NCBI GenBank assembly: GCA_017399065.1 | Contig: JAFQEL010000028.1 | Location: 1 to 64,000 of the forward strand | Length of the DNA: 64,000 nt | Direction: 5' to 3' | Source: Clostridia bacterium | GTDB lineage: Bacteria > Bacillota > Clostridia > Oscillospirales > Acutalibacteraceae | Part shown: positions 44,699-53,689 of the stretch, in pieces | Layout: each line of letters starts with the position of its first letter | How positions within the stretch are numbered: the first letter of the stretch is position 1 | Translations under genes and position numbers: made by a program | Notes under the pieces: generated by a model | Databases searched by the model: none | What the model was told of the DNA's origin: nothing | The model's input: only the letters and a program-made list of their open reading frames with translations

Positions 44699-45904
44699 AT
44701 GAACAGGAAAATTTCATTAGGGCTTGCAATAGCCCTCATATTCATCAGCATTACTGCGACCTTTGCAATCACAATGACTGTTTCGCAGAACATCTACAAC
44801 GGTCTTATTTCAAGACTTTCCAACCGATTCGAGCTTTACGACGGTATTTCTGCGATTGATAACTACGTGCGTACAAACTTCTACGGTGATTTCGATGATG
44901 ATGCACTGCTTTCGGACAGTGCGAGCGGCTATATGAAGGGTCTCGATGATACGGGCAGCTTTTATATGACAGCTCAGGAGTATATTGAATACACACGCCG
45001 TATGAAGGGTGAAGGCGGTATCGGTATTGATGCTGAGTACGATACGGAAAAAGGCAAGCTGATTATTACTGAGGTTTACAGCGGCTCTTCTGCAGAAAAT
45101 GCAGAGTTAAAGAAGGATGACGTTATCACTGCTGTAGACGGTGAAGCTGTCAACGGGACAAATGCTGCGGCTGTAATTGAGTCGCTCCGATTCGGCAGAC
45201 GCTTTGAATCGGTCAGCCTTACGTTTGAACGTAACGGCTATACCAAAACAGCTACAGTAATGAGAGGCTATACAAGGACGGTTACGTCATCGTTTGCAGG
45301 TGACGTAGGTTACGTTAAGATAACAGGCTTCTATGAAAATACTGCAGAACAGTTTTCGCAGGAAATGGACACCCTCAACGCACAGGGTATTACGTCGCTT
45401 ATAATTGACGTAAGAGGGTGCCGTGAAGGCTCTGTTGACTACGCTTCGGCTGTTGCAGACCTGCTGCTGCCCAGCGGCGTTGAAAGTGCGGATGCAATCG
45501 CAAGTGCTGTCAAGAAGGACGGAAGCAACTACAAAAACTTTACATCCGACACAAAGGCTATCACATTCCCCGGTGGTATAATCGTACTTGTTGACGGCGG
45601 TACTTCAGGCGGTGCTGAGCTTGTTGCGGCTCAGCTAAAGGATTTCTCAAGAGCTAAGCTTGTAGGTGTTGCAACTGCAGGTGAGATGACACTGCAGGAG
45701 ATATATTCACTTGAGGACGGCAGTGCGATATCGCTTACTGTTGCCAAGGTTGTTTCATATGCGGGTAACACATACTGCGACGGTAACGGCATTGAGCCGG
45801 ATATTTTAGCGGAAGCTGACCCGACCTCGGTGCTTGCAAACTCGATAGAGGAGCTTGAAAAAGATACTCAGCTTCAGGCTGCCTATGCAACTCTGATGCA
45901 ATAA
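44699..45904 (+). CDS. S41/Ctp-family protein with apparently degenerate catalytic dyad
   Basis: C-terminal-processing-peptidase homologue of 401 residues: an N-terminal membrane anchor (about 6-27), a Ctp N-terminal helical region, a PDZ domain (about 105-190: GGIGIDAEYD, then DVITAVDGEAVNG) and an S41 core. In active Ctp enzymes the nucleophile lies in SASE and the general base Lys lies 25 residues on in FGKG. Here the equivalents are Gly304 (in TSGGAE) and Glu329 (in TAGEMT), so both appear lost. The distance is conserved, so the alignment is credible. B. subtilis ctpB is also near ftsEX. GAACAGG precedes the ATG; the ribosome binding site is weak. Confidence 0.88.
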   Translation: MNRKISLGLAIALIFISITATFAITMTVSQNIYNGLISRLSNRFELYDGISAIDNYVRTNFYGDFDDDALLSDSASGYMKGLDDTGSFYMTAQEYIEYTRRMKGEGGIGIDAEYDTEKGKLIITEVYSGSSAENAELKKDDVITAVDGEAVNGTNAAAVIESLRFGRRFESVSLTFERNGYTKTATVMRGYTRTVTSSFAGDVGYVKITGFYENTAEQFSQEMDTLNAQGITSLIIDVRGCREGSVDYASAVADLLLPSGVESADAIASAVKKDGSNYKNFTSDTKAITFPGGIIVLVDGGTSGGAELVAAQLKDFSRAKLVGVATAGEMTLQEIYSLEDGSAISLTVAKVVSYAGNTYCDGNGIEPDILAEADPTSVLANSIEELEKDTQLQAAYATLMQ

Positions 45905-45917
45905 AATACCAAAATTT

Positions 45918-45959
45918 AAAGGCTTGTAACAGTTTTTTTCTGTTGCAAGCCTTTTTGTT
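45918..45959. terminator. Bidirectional terminator after the ftsEX operon
   Basis: A 15-bp stem with one G-U pair (45918-45932 and 45940-45954), T-only loop and T-rich right flank. It also serves the convergent GH16 gene. Confidence 0.9.
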
Positions 45960-45962
45960 GTG

Positions 45963-46886
45963 TTATTCAGCTATCTGGTAGATTCTTACGTAGTCTACAA
46001 CAAATTCGCTGTGGTAGGTTTCTTTATCAAGCGGCTCAAGTGCTGAAGCATCGGGGACCTCAAGTGAAACTCTTACCTCTTCTTCAACCTGAGATGTGCC
46101 GTTGCCGAAGGCTGTGCGTGCTGTTTCAACGCCGTTGATGTAGAATATGTATTCGTCCTCTGTCCACTTTACGCCGTATGTGTTGTACTCGTTGTAGATA
46201 TCTTTACCATAGAAAGCGCCAAGCATACGTGACTGGTAACCCTCTGTTGCACCGTCAACACCTGCACAGTGAATTGTCTGTGTAACGGAATCGTGCATTG
46301 TCTTTCTGCCGTAGTAGGGTGCTTCGAAAATATCAATTTCTGCACCGCCGATACCGCCCTTTGAGTATTCAGCCTCATACGGATGAGCAGCCATAATCCA
46401 GAATGCGCTCCAGAAGCCGCCGCCGTCACTTACTTTACAGCGGATTTCGTAATAGCCCTGCTTATACCATTTTTTGAGTGCGAGGTCGCCTGCATACCAG
46501 CCTGCGCCAAACTGACCGTCTTCAAGGTATTCTGCGGTAATAACGCAATTTCCGTCTTTTACCTCAACCTGGCTCGGTGTGCGGTAGCCGCCGCGGCGTA
46601 CACCGGTGTTGCAGTATTTCCATACGTCTGTGTTGAGTGTATCGCCCTCAAACTGATCTTCAAAAACAATGCTGTAGCCGTCAAGGTTGAGCTCTTCACC
46701 GCGGGGAGTTGTCGGATAGTCGAAAATTGTAAGACCGAAAAGCTCGATAATTGCAAGTATTGCGGCAATTGCGCCTTTTATACTTTTGGATGTAAAAATC
46801 TTTTTGAAGTAAATTTTCTGCTGTTCAACGCCCCACATCTGTCGAGGAGCGAGTTTAAGTACTTCGGTTAAAAATTTTTCAAACAT
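45963..46886 (-). CDS. Membrane-anchored glycoside hydrolase family 16 protein
   Basis: Endo-beta-glucanase/galactanase-type enzyme of 307 residues. The N-terminal 55 residues hold a basic region and one membrane helix (about 37-55, IKGAIAAILAIIELFGLTIF) and look like a non-cleaved anchor. The GH16 domain follows, with SIVFEDQFEGDTLNTDVWKY and the catalytic EIDIFE motif (Glu183, Asp185, Glu188). The active site should be outside the cell. The exact glycan (laminarin, lichenan, porphyran-like or other) cannot be read. AAGGAGAAG precedes the ATG. It starts 18 bp after the GxGYxYP gene and is presumably co-transcribed. Confidence 0.93.
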   Translation of the reverse strand: MFEKFLTEVLKLAPRQMWGVEQQKIYFKKIFTSKSIKGAIAAILAIIELFGLTIFDYPTTPRGEELNLDGYSIVFEDQFEGDTLNTDVWKYCNTGVRRGGYRTPSQVEVKDGNCVITAEYLEDGQFGAGWYAGDLALKKWYKQGYYEIRCKVSDGGGFWSAFWIMAAHPYEAEYSKGGIGGAEIDIFEAPYYGRKTMHDSVTQTIHCAGVDGATEGYQSRMLGAFYGKDIYNEYNTYGVKWTEDEYIFYINGVETARTAFGNGTSQVEEEVRVSLEVPDASALEPLDKETYHSEFVVDYVRIYQIAE

Positions 46887-46904
46887 AAGTCTTCTCCTTA
46901 ATAT

Positions 46905-48605
46905 TTATCTTTCAGGTTTTGCATTTTTGTGCGGTACGTTTTCTGCTACTGCGGCAATAAGCTCGTCTGCTGAGATTACCTCAATATTGTCGCCGAGATT
47001 CTGTACGAAATATCTGAGACTTGCAGGGCTGACTGTCCAGGGGTGGACATTGATTACGGTGTAGCCGTTTATTGAGTTGATGTCAGCAGGGTAGGTGTTT
47101 ATAACGTCTGCCTGCTCTTTGAGCCATTCCTGAGTTACCTGTGCCATATCACCGCTCGGGTGCCAGAGTGAGTAGCCTACGCTTACAAAAGGCTTGTCGT
47201 TAGCAAAGAAAACTCTGCCGCGACCGCCGCCGTAGCCGTTGGTGTACGGGTCGGGATCAACCTGAAGGATACCGCCCTTAATGTTATCATATCTTGCAAA
47301 ATACTCAAGCTTGTGTGCGTAAGATGCAAATTCAAGCTCATTATTGATTTCATCGAGCAAAGTCATTGTTGTCATTCCGATCTTAAGCATTGTTGCAGCT
47401 GTGAGGTCGGAATAGACTTGAAGCTCGCTTGGTGACATCATTGAAATTCTTGCGTAACCTGCGCCGGAGGGTCCTGTTATAAATGAGTCGTCGCCCTTAT
47501 TGGCAATTGCTTTTTTGACAGCTGTGGGTGAGAATTTATACATCTGCGGTGCAAAAGTCCATGTCAGCGGAATATCCATATCCTCGTATGACTGCCATGT
47601 GTAGAATTCGCTGTAACCGTTGGAAATCCACTGTGCGTTATCACCGTCGCTGTAGACTATTGCAACATAGTGCTTGGTGGGGTCAAGCTCAGGAACTTTA
47701 ACTTCCTGACCGAGTGAGCCGAGCTCCATCTTGTTACAGGTGAGAATGCTCATATTGAAGCTGTGGTCAGACGGGATTACGTAGTGACCAAAGCGTGAAG
47801 CGCACTGTGTGAACTTAATCTCGTATTGGCACCATCCGAGAATCATAGAGCCTGTTTCAAGGTCGTTGAAAACCATATCACGGAATGCTCTGCCTACGTA
47901 GTCAGCATCTTCGATATAGGTGATGAAAATATTCTGCTGTACTGCAAGGTCACGCAGACCTGATGCATATGAGTAGAGATGAACAAGACTGTCTTTACGG
48001 AAGAAATCCTTGTGTTTTTCATAGAAATCACGCTCGTGAGTGAAATCGAGCACTGTTGTTGAAAGATCGTGCTTCTTTTCCATACCGAGTGCCTTTACGG
48101 TTTCTTCGACCGATACGGGCACTGCAAGCCAACCGTAAACTGTTGCGTAGTTGAACGCAAGGTTCAGCTGTGCGTGGGTGTCGCTGTCGGTGAAAAGAAC
48201 ATAGCCGTTATCTTTAATGTGAGAAGCGAAACGGGGGATAAGGTTTTTGAGTGTCCAGTAATTACCGTTTTCATCGGTGTATGAAAGAGTACAGCCCTGA
48301 TCTTTTAAATCTTGCAGTTCGGTCTTGGAATCCTGACCGTAGTTGACAAAAATTGTAGCTTCTGTACGGCCTACAAGACCCTGGAGACACTGTATTGCCA
48401 TACGCTCGTCCTTGGAGATCCTTCCTGATTCGACTACAATAATTTCGTCTGCGAGGGGAATAGCGTCGAACTCATTGATGACTGACTCGAGGTCAGCTTC
48501 GCTCTTTTGTTCGGGAATAATGCCGGGAATGAAAGAGGATATGCCGTTTGTTATGTACATAATAATCGCCAGCATAAGTCTGATTGCTGATTTTATGATT
48601 GCCAT
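46905..48605 (-). CDS. GxGYxYP domain-containing protein, anchored
   Basis: Protein of 566 residues from ATG 48605 (CGGAGTGTG upstream; a longer start at 48647 is rejected). An N-terminal hydrophobic segment (about 2-25) suggests an anchor. The body matches the GxGYxYP family of putative glycan-active proteins: MAIQCLQGLVGR and IFVNYGQD near the start, YVAIVYSDGDNAQW in the middle, GPSGAGYARIS for the family-name motif, and a C-terminal HPWTVSPASLRYFVQ block. Family members are listed as putative glycosidases, without a proven reaction that I know. Operon with the GH16 gene. Confidence 0.85.
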   Translation of the reverse strand: MAIIKSAIRLMLAIIMYITNGISSFIPGIIPEQKSEADLESVINEFDAIPLADEIIVVESGRISKDERMAIQCLQGLVGRTEATIFVNYGQDSKTELQDLKDQGCTLSYTDENGNYWTLKNLIPRFASHIKDNGYVLFTDSDTHAQLNLAFNYATVYGWLAVPVSVEETVKALGMEKKHDLSTTVLDFTHERDFYEKHKDFFRKDSLVHLYSYASGLRDLAVQQNIFITYIEDADYVGRAFRDMVFNDLETGSMILGWCQYEIKFTQCASRFGHYVIPSDHSFNMSILTCNKMELGSLGQEVKVPELDPTKHYVAIVYSDGDNAQWISNGYSEFYTWQSYEDMDIPLTWTFAPQMYKFSPTAVKKAIANKGDDSFITGPSGAGYARISMMSPSELQVYSDLTAATMLKIGMTTMTLLDEINNELEFASYAHKLEYFARYDNIKGGILQVDPDPYTNGYGGGRGRVFFANDKPFVSVGYSLWHPSGDMAQVTQEWLKEQADVINTYPADINSINGYTVINVHPWTVSPASLRYFVQNLGDNIEVISADELIAAVAENVPHKNAKPER

Positions 48606-48661
48606 AATATCACACTCCGTTAATTTGTTAACACGATTATAACACAATTACTTCTTATTAC

Positions 48662-48702
48662 GCAATAAAAAATCCGCCTGAAGTAATTTTCAAGCGGATT
48701 TT
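48662..48702 (-). terminator. Terminator of the beta-propeller gene
   Basis: A 14-bp stem (48669-48682 and 48689-48702) whose one mismatch is a G-U pair on the minus strand, followed there by T6. It separates the beta-propeller gene from the GxGYxYP gene, so readthrough may be partial. Confidence 0.85.
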
Positions 48703-48714
48703 GTTTAATGATTC

Positions 48715-50298
48715 TTATTCTGCAGAGTCCTTAACGGAGATGATACCGTTGAATACACCGACATAGAGTGTGTTGTTGGGGCCGATTGTGATCGGGCCGT
48801 AGCTGTTGTTCCAGTTTCTGCCGATACCTGTGAATACCTTGAATACGGTTTCGCCTGTGTCGAAGTCAACAGCTGTAAGATACCATGCGACCTTATTCTC
48901 GGGGATACCGTCATCATCTGTGTCCTCAGCATCGTCATATTCTCTTGTGTAGAGGTAAACGAGACCGTTCTTTGTTGAAAGCTTGGGAACAACTGTGCAG
49001 GATGCTTCCTGGCTCTCCCATGCGATGAATGCATCTGTACAGTCAGCGTTGAGGTCTATTCTTACAACGCCGGGCTCACTTGTCGGGTCTGTTACAAGGA
49101 AGCCTGAGCCTGACTCGGAGTAGTTGTTTTCAACGATGAATGAGCGGCCGTGAGCGATAAGGCTGTTTTCACTTACGCTCTTGCCCTTTGTGAATACGGG
49201 AACCTCAGCGATGATGTCACCGTTGTCACGGTCGTAGATGCATACGTGAACCTGCTCGTCAGCGTTGTCTGTGATAGCAACAACCTTCTTGATGCTGCCG
49301 TCTGAACAGGGAACGTCGAGGAGTGTGGGTGTAGTACCGCTACCCTGGTTGATAGCACCGGGCTTGAGTGTTGTACCGCGGTCGTAAGAAGTTCTCCATG
49401 TGTAGTAGGGTGTGCCGTTTTCATCAATATCAAAGCGGTACATTGCGTGGTCAGATACGATGTAAACACCGTCTTCTGCCATACCGAATGTATTCTGGAT
49501 CTCTTCACCCTTGCCTTCAAATGTAAGCTTGGTGAGGTGAACCTCGTCTGTACCCTTTTCGATGTAGCCGACTTCACCGGGACGTGTTACAAACCAGATG
49601 TTACCCTTGTAGTCGGGCATAGCGTCTGTTATGTACGAGCCTTCGGGAAGGTAGCTGCTTATGTTGTATTCTTTCTCAACCTTCCACTCGGGTGTGCCTG
49701 TTGATTCGTCAACATAGTAAATCTGGATTACGTTTTCGGAGTTACCGATGATCGGCTTGTCACCTTCGTAAAGGTGGCAGTAAGCACCGCCTGAAGTATC
49801 GCTGGAGATTGAAGCAAAGTCAAATCTCTTGATAGCTTCGATTGTTGAGGGACGCTGGGGAAGACGTGTTTCAGCAAGAATCTCGAGTGTATCGGGATCG
49901 AGGAGGAGAAGGCGGAAGCCGACTACGTTACCGCTGATACACATAATTCTGCCCTGGCTGTCGAACATACATGTTGCGACAAGGCCGCCGAATACGTTGA
50001 GAGAGCGGCTCTTTACAACACAGTTGTTGCCGAGGGGGCCCATATTATTGTAGGAGCCTGTGTTGTAGGAGTTGCCGTGCATACCGTTTCTGCCCTCTTC
50101 ACCGAGGTAGGGGTTCTGCGGAACAACGATTTCGTCCATCGGGTCTGCAACAGCGACCTCACCCATAAACTCGGGGCATTTGTCTGCTGCACCGGGCTGA
50201 CGGATAGCACCGCCGGGGCTGAGGAATGTCATCAGGAACGCTGAAATAACAGTTAGAACCTTGATGAATACTTTTGATGCGAAAATTGCTTCAAGCAT
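48715..50298 (-). CDS. Anchored beta-propeller protein, function unknown
   Basis: Protein of 527 residues from ATG 50298 (AGGAAAACC upstream; longer starts lack a ribosome binding site). A hydrophobic N-terminus (about 4-29) suggests export with membrane anchoring. The rest is strand-rich with propeller-blade features: repeated G-x-I/V-x-x-I and W-x-V segments, such as LLLLDPDTLEILAETRLP, DYKGNIWFVTRPGEVGYIEK and VAITDNADEQVHVCIYD. PQQ-like or lactonase-like propeller is possible. Its position upstream of anchored glycan enzymes suggests a cell-surface carbohydrate role; that is inference. Confidence 0.78.
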   Translation of the reverse strand: MLEAIFASKVFIKVLTVISAFLMTFLSPGGAIRQPGAADKCPEFMGEVAVADPMDEIVVPQNPYLGEEGRNGMHGNSYNTGSYNNMGPLGNNCVVKSRSLNVFGGLVATCMFDSQGRIMCISGNVVGFRLLLLDPDTLEILAETRLPQRPSTIEAIKRFDFASISSDTSGGAYCHLYEGDKPIIGNSENVIQIYYVDESTGTPEWKVEKEYNISSYLPEGSYITDAMPDYKGNIWFVTRPGEVGYIEKGTDEVHLTKLTFEGKGEEIQNTFGMAEDGVYIVSDHAMYRFDIDENGTPYYTWRTSYDRGTTLKPGAINQGSGTTPTLLDVPCSDGSIKKVVAITDNADEQVHVCIYDRDNGDIIAEVPVFTKGKSVSENSLIAHGRSFIVENNYSESGSGFLVTDPTSEPGVVRIDLNADCTDAFIAWESQEASCTVVPKLSTKNGLVYLYTREYDDAEDTDDDGIPENKVAWYLTAVDFDTGETVFKVFTGIGRNWNNSYGPITIGPNNTLYVGVFNGIISVKDSAE

Positions 50299-50325
50299 AA
50301 TTGGTTTTCCTTTCTGTTTTTTTGT

Positions 50326-50377
50326 ATTTTGCCAAATTTGCCAAAAAGATTGTACCACTACTGTTGTCAATAGTCAA
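50326..50377 (-). promoter_or_regulatory. Beta-propeller gene promoter with tandem TTTGCCAAA motif
   Basis: Minus strand TTGACT (50372-50377), 17-bp spacer, TACAAT (50349-50354). Between the promoter and the gene, TTTGCCAAA occurs twice in tandem ten bases apart (about 50327-50345), roughly one helical turn. It is a possible operator. Confidence 0.6.
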
Positions 50378-50408
50378 TATAAAGTTATATAAAAAGGTCA
50401 AATATTTG

Positions 50409-50437
50409 TTGACAATGTTGCGTTGCAGTGATATTGT
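50409..50437 (+). promoter_or_regulatory. Promoter of Gfo/Idh/MocA gene
   Basis: TTGACA (50409-50414), 17-bp spacer, TATTGT (50432-50437), 38 bp before the ATG. It is divergent from the beta-propeller promoter 32 bp away. Confidence 0.75.
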
Positions 50438-50474
50438 TGTTTTAACCTTAATATTAAAAGCGGAGGTATGAAAA

Positions 50475-51536
50475 ATGGCTAAATGGCGAGTAGGTATTAT
50501 CGGTAACGGCGGAATCTGTAAGGGCGCTCATCTTGAAGAGTATCTTAACGATGACAGAATTGAGGTCGTTGCACTTTGTGATATTATCGAGGAGAGAGCA
50601 CAGTTCCTTAAGGATAACTATTTCCCCGATGCAGACGTTTACACGGATTATAAGGAGCTTCTCAAGGATGAAAGCATAGATTCTGTTGATATCTGTACAC
50701 CCAACTATCTTCATTCAATTATTGCTGTTGCCGCTTTTGAGGCAGGCAAGCACGTATTCTGCGAAAAGCCCGACGCAGTAAGCGTTGAGGAAGCGGTAAG
50801 AATGAATGAGGCAGCAAAGAAGGCAGGCAAAACGCTTATGATTATGCGTAACAACCGCTTTGTTGCTCCTTCGCAGTATGCAAAGAAGTATATTGATGCA
50901 GGCAAAATGGGCGAGATTTACTGCGGCCGTTGCGGCTGGCAGAGAAGACGCGGTATTCCCGGTAAGGGCGGCTGGTTCACAACCAAAGAGCAGTCAGGCG
51001 GCGGTCCGCTTATCGACCTTGGTGTTCACCTTATCGACCTTTCAATCTGGCTTATGGGCAACCCCACACCCGTTGCAGTTTCCGGTAATACATACTGCAA
51101 GTTTGCCGATAACGATTCGAGCGACTCTGTTAACTCCGATTTCGGCGACAAGATGGCAGACGGCACATTTGACGTTGAGGACCTTGCAATGGGTATGATC
51201 CGTTTTGATAACGGTGCAGTGCTCCAGATTGAGTTCAGCTGGGCTTCAAACATCAAGAGTGAAAACCGTTTTGTTGAGCTGAGAGGTACAAAATCCGGCC
51301 TTGAGTGGCGCAACGGTAAGCTCGAAATCTTCACAGAGGAAGACGGTCAGCTTCTTGATATCGCGCCCTCAAACATCAACGAAAAGCACGGTCATATGTA
51401 TAACCTCAGCCACTTCTACGATGTTGTTATCGACGGTGCAAAGCCCATCTTCGAGCCGCAGCAGGGTATTGATATGATCAAAATCCTCTGTGCTATCTAT
51501 GAGTCTGCAAGAACAGGTAAAGAGGTTACTCTTTAA
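50475..51536 (+). CDS. Gfo/Idh/MocA family oxidoreductase
   Basis: NAD(P)-dependent sugar dehydrogenase-like protein of 353 residues. The Rossmann fold begins WRVGIIGNGGICKGAHLEEY. The family EKP motif is in VFCEKPDAVS. The catalytic segment GGGPLIDLGVHLIDL carries the conserved Asp and His. Substrates of the family are sugars, inositols or modified sugars. AGCGGAGGTATG precedes the start. The gene is divergent from the surface glycan cluster, which suggests that its substrate may be a product of it. Monocistronic. Confidence 0.92.
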   Translation: MAKWRVGIIGNGGICKGAHLEEYLNDDRIEVVALCDIIEERAQFLKDNYFPDADVYTDYKELLKDESIDSVDICTPNYLHSIIAVAAFEAGKHVFCEKPDAVSVEEAVRMNEAAKKAGKTLMIMRNNRFVAPSQYAKKYIDAGKMGEIYCGRCGWQRRRGIPGKGGWFTTKEQSGGGPLIDLGVHLIDLSIWLMGNPTPVAVSGNTYCKFADNDSSDSVNSDFGDKMADGTFDVEDLAMGMIRFDNGAVLQIEFSWASNIKSENRFVELRGTKSGLEWRNGKLEIFTEEDGQLLDIAPSNINEKHGHMYNLSHFYDVVIDGAKPIFEPQQGIDMIKILCAIYESARTGKEVTL

Positions 51537-51560
51537 TTATTAGCCATTCTAAGTATTGTT

Positions 51561-51620
51561 TGTCATTCTGAGCGTCAGCGAAGAATCTTTAAAAGATCCT
51601 TCACTTCGTTCAGGATGACA
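51561..51620. repeat. Imperfect inverted repeat element (TGTCATTCTGAGC type), copy 1
   Basis: A 60-bp near-palindrome with ends TGTCATTCTGA and TCAGGATGACA and the centre GAATCTTTAAAAGATCC. The same element occurs inverted at 53690-53761. Such elements are dispersed in many bacterial genomes; as RNA they form long hairpins. Confidence 0.75.
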
Positions 51621-51639
51621 TTTATTTTATATTGCTGTA

Positions 51640-51775
51640 AACTGCTTTGTCAAAAGCTCCTTTTGAAAGGAAGATTCCCCCACAGTGTGGGGGAAATGTC
51701 TGCTAAGCAGACAAAGGGGGACGGCTCCGTCAGAGCTGTCGAGCATAGCGAGACTGAGGATTGGAAAAATCAAAA
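51640..51775. repeat. Composite palindromic intergenic repeat
   Basis: A run of short hairpins: CTCCTTTTGAAAGGA, CCCCCACAGTGTGGGGG, GTCTGCTAAGCAGAC and GACGGCTCCGTC. No ORF. It resembles the repeat at 21012-21056 in the first hairpin and general layout. Confidence 0.6.
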
Positions 51776-51877
51776 GAATTGATGCAGGTAGTTTTATATA
51801 GTATGATAAACTATATTGACAAAAAGTAAATATGATGATATTATAGAACAAATGTTCTGTTGAGTGAGGGAAATATT

Positions 51878-52456
51878 ATGTGTTGGAAAAACAAAGGTGT
51901 ATACAAAGAATGTCCGAGATTTGAGAATGATGAATATTTAATAAGATACGTTTCTTTAGATGACAGCAGTGATTTATTAAAAGTATACTCTGATAAAAAA
52001 GCTGTTGCCTTATTTAACAGTGATAACTGCGGTGGCGATACTTTTTATTACACAACGGAAGAGAAGATGAAAGAAGTTATCGGTTATTGGCAGTGGGAAT
52101 ATGAAAGAGAGGGCTTTGTACGCTGGTCAATTATTGATAAAGATAATAGCGAAGCAATAGGAACAATTGAACTTTTTAAAAGAAATGCTGATGATTATTT
52201 TACAAACTGCGGTTTGCTTCGATTGGATTTAAGAAGCGATTACGAAAGAGTAGAATTTATTACTAATATCTTTTCTTTAATAATTGATGCCACATACGAA
52301 TTGTTTGGTTGCGATAAAATTGCAACCAAGGCAATTGAAAAGGCAAGCGAGAGAATAAAAGCGTTAAAGAAGTGCGGGTTTTCGCTATCTAATGAAGACC
52401 TTATAGGCCATTGCGGAGAGCGATTTTCAGACTATTATGTAAGGCATAATAATTAA
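51878..52456 (+). CDS. GNAT family N-acetyltransferase
   Basis: Acetyltransferase-like protein of 192 residues from ATG 51878 with GAGGGAAAT upstream; an in-frame TTG at 51860 is less likely. The RimJ/RimL-type pattern is seen: YLIRYVSLDDSSDLLKVYSD at the start, RWSIIDKDNSEAIGTIELF as the beta strands, and KATEKASERIKALKKCGF-like end (read here as IATKAIEKASERIKALKKCG). The acetyl-CoA loop is weakly conserved. AT-rich composition unlike core genes suggests a recent acquisition. Substrate unknown. Confidence 0.82.
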   Translation: MCWKNKGVYKECPRFENDEYLIRYVSLDDSSDLLKVYSDKKAVALFNSDNCGGDTFYYTTEEKMKEVIGYWQWEYEREGFVRWSIIDKDNSEAIGTIELFKRNADDYFTNCGLLRLDLRSDYERVEFITNIFSLIIDATYELFGCDKIATKAIEKASERIKALKKCGFSLSNEDLIGHCGERFSDYYVRHNN

Positions 52457-52578
52457 CTTGTTTTTTCACTATATTGTTGAAAAAAACTCTCTTAACGTGA
52501 TATTGAAACTTAATTTGAGATATGTCACAATATATTCAGAAAGAGCGCACTTTCAATTTTTGAAAGAGAGGTTTTTTT

Positions 52579-53670
52579 ATGAAACTGAATATAGGCGAAA
52601 CAATAAAAAAATTAAGAAAAGAAAGAGAAATAACACAGGAAGAGTTTGCTGAGGTGCTTGGGGTGTCGTGCCAGTCTGTGTCACGCTGGGAAACAGATTC
52701 TTGCTATCCCGATATAGAGCTTATACCTGCTATTGCATCATTTTTCGGTATATCAACCGACAAGCTTATGGGCATTGACGAGATAACCGAAAAGGAAAAC
52801 GTTGAAAAATATCTCGAACGCTTTCAACTTGCAATAAGCAAAGGTGAGATTAACGAGTGCATAACAATTGCCCGTGAAGGTGTTAAGGAATATCCCAACA
52901 GTTTTGTTCTTCTTGACAAGCTGATGTATGCTCTTTTTGCTTCAGGTGACGATGACGGCAATATCCCCGAGTGGAAGGAAAATATGGAGAAATATGATGC
53001 AGAGATAATAGCGCTCGGCGAAAGAATAATGAAGTATTGTCCTGATATTAATCTGCGACTTGAAGCGGCATCACGACTTGCGTTTCATCATATTCTGCAC
53101 GGCAGAAAGGAGCTTGGCAAGAAGATTTATGAAACCTTTCCGCCAATGGAGCTTTCTAAGGAAAGACAGATGTGGTGGGCGTTGGAAAATCACGAAAAGC
53201 TGCCGTTTTTAAGGGATGCCATAAAACAGAGCTATGAATTTCTCAAGTCATTTATTTGGAGTTTGGCAGATGCCGATGTTGTTGATGTCGAAACAGAATT
53301 AATTGCAATCAATAAAGTTTTTGAACTGGAAAAGCTCATTCTTGACGGCAACCGTCCGAAAAACAGTTGGGGTGATGTATGGCTTGACTTTGACATAGCA
53401 AAGAGATATGCACTTATGGGTGATTACGATAATGCGTTTAAGCATTTGCATTTGGCTGTCGATGAAGCAAAGGCTTTCGATAAATTCCCTGATGAACAAA
53501 AATATACGTCTGTTCTGGTTGGTGAAATAACTGAAAGAAAACTTGATTTTGAAACATCCGACACTCGACCTCTTTGCGAAATACTCCGTGACAAATGGCT
53601 TATACACGATGAACTTGATTGTATTCGTGATACGGATGAATTCAAAGAAATAATCAAAAGGTTATTTTGA
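52579..53670 (+). CDS. XRE-family regulator with C-terminal helical/TPR-like region
   Basis: Protein of 363 residues. Residues 1-65 form a Cro/CI-type helix-turn-helix (IKKLRKEREITQEEFAEVLG and SRWETDSCYPDIELIP). The remaining 300 residues are helical with TPR-like spacing (EKYLERFQLAISKGEINECI, YALMGDYDNAFKHLHLAVDE). This layout is common in Clostridia and may sense a peptide or protein partner; no target is known. AGAGAGG precedes the ATG. Similar in layout to the 60,026-60,805 gene. Confidence 0.88.
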   Translation: MKLNIGETIKKLRKEREITQEEFAEVLGVSCQSVSRWETDSCYPDIELIPAIASFFGISTDKLMGIDEITEKENVEKYLERFQLAISKGEINECITIAREGVKEYPNSFVLLDKLMYALFASGDDDGNIPEWKENMEKYDAEIIALGERIMKYCPDINLRLEAASRLAFHHILHGRKELGKKIYETFPPMELSKERQMWWALENHEKLPFLRDAIKQSYEFLKSFIWSLADADVVDVETELIAINKVFELEKLILDGNRPKNSWGDVWLDFDIAKRYALMGDYDNAFKHLHLAVDEAKAFDKFPDEQKYTSVLVGEITERKLDFETSDTRPLCEILRDKWLIHDELDCIRDTDEFKEIIKRLF

Positions 53671-53689
53671 CAATACTCTGTCACGGCTT

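Noticed and set aside
52458-52652. 64-codon ORF between the GNAT and HTH-TPR genes
   Set aside because: Overlaps the start of the well-supported HTH gene and has no ribosome binding site.
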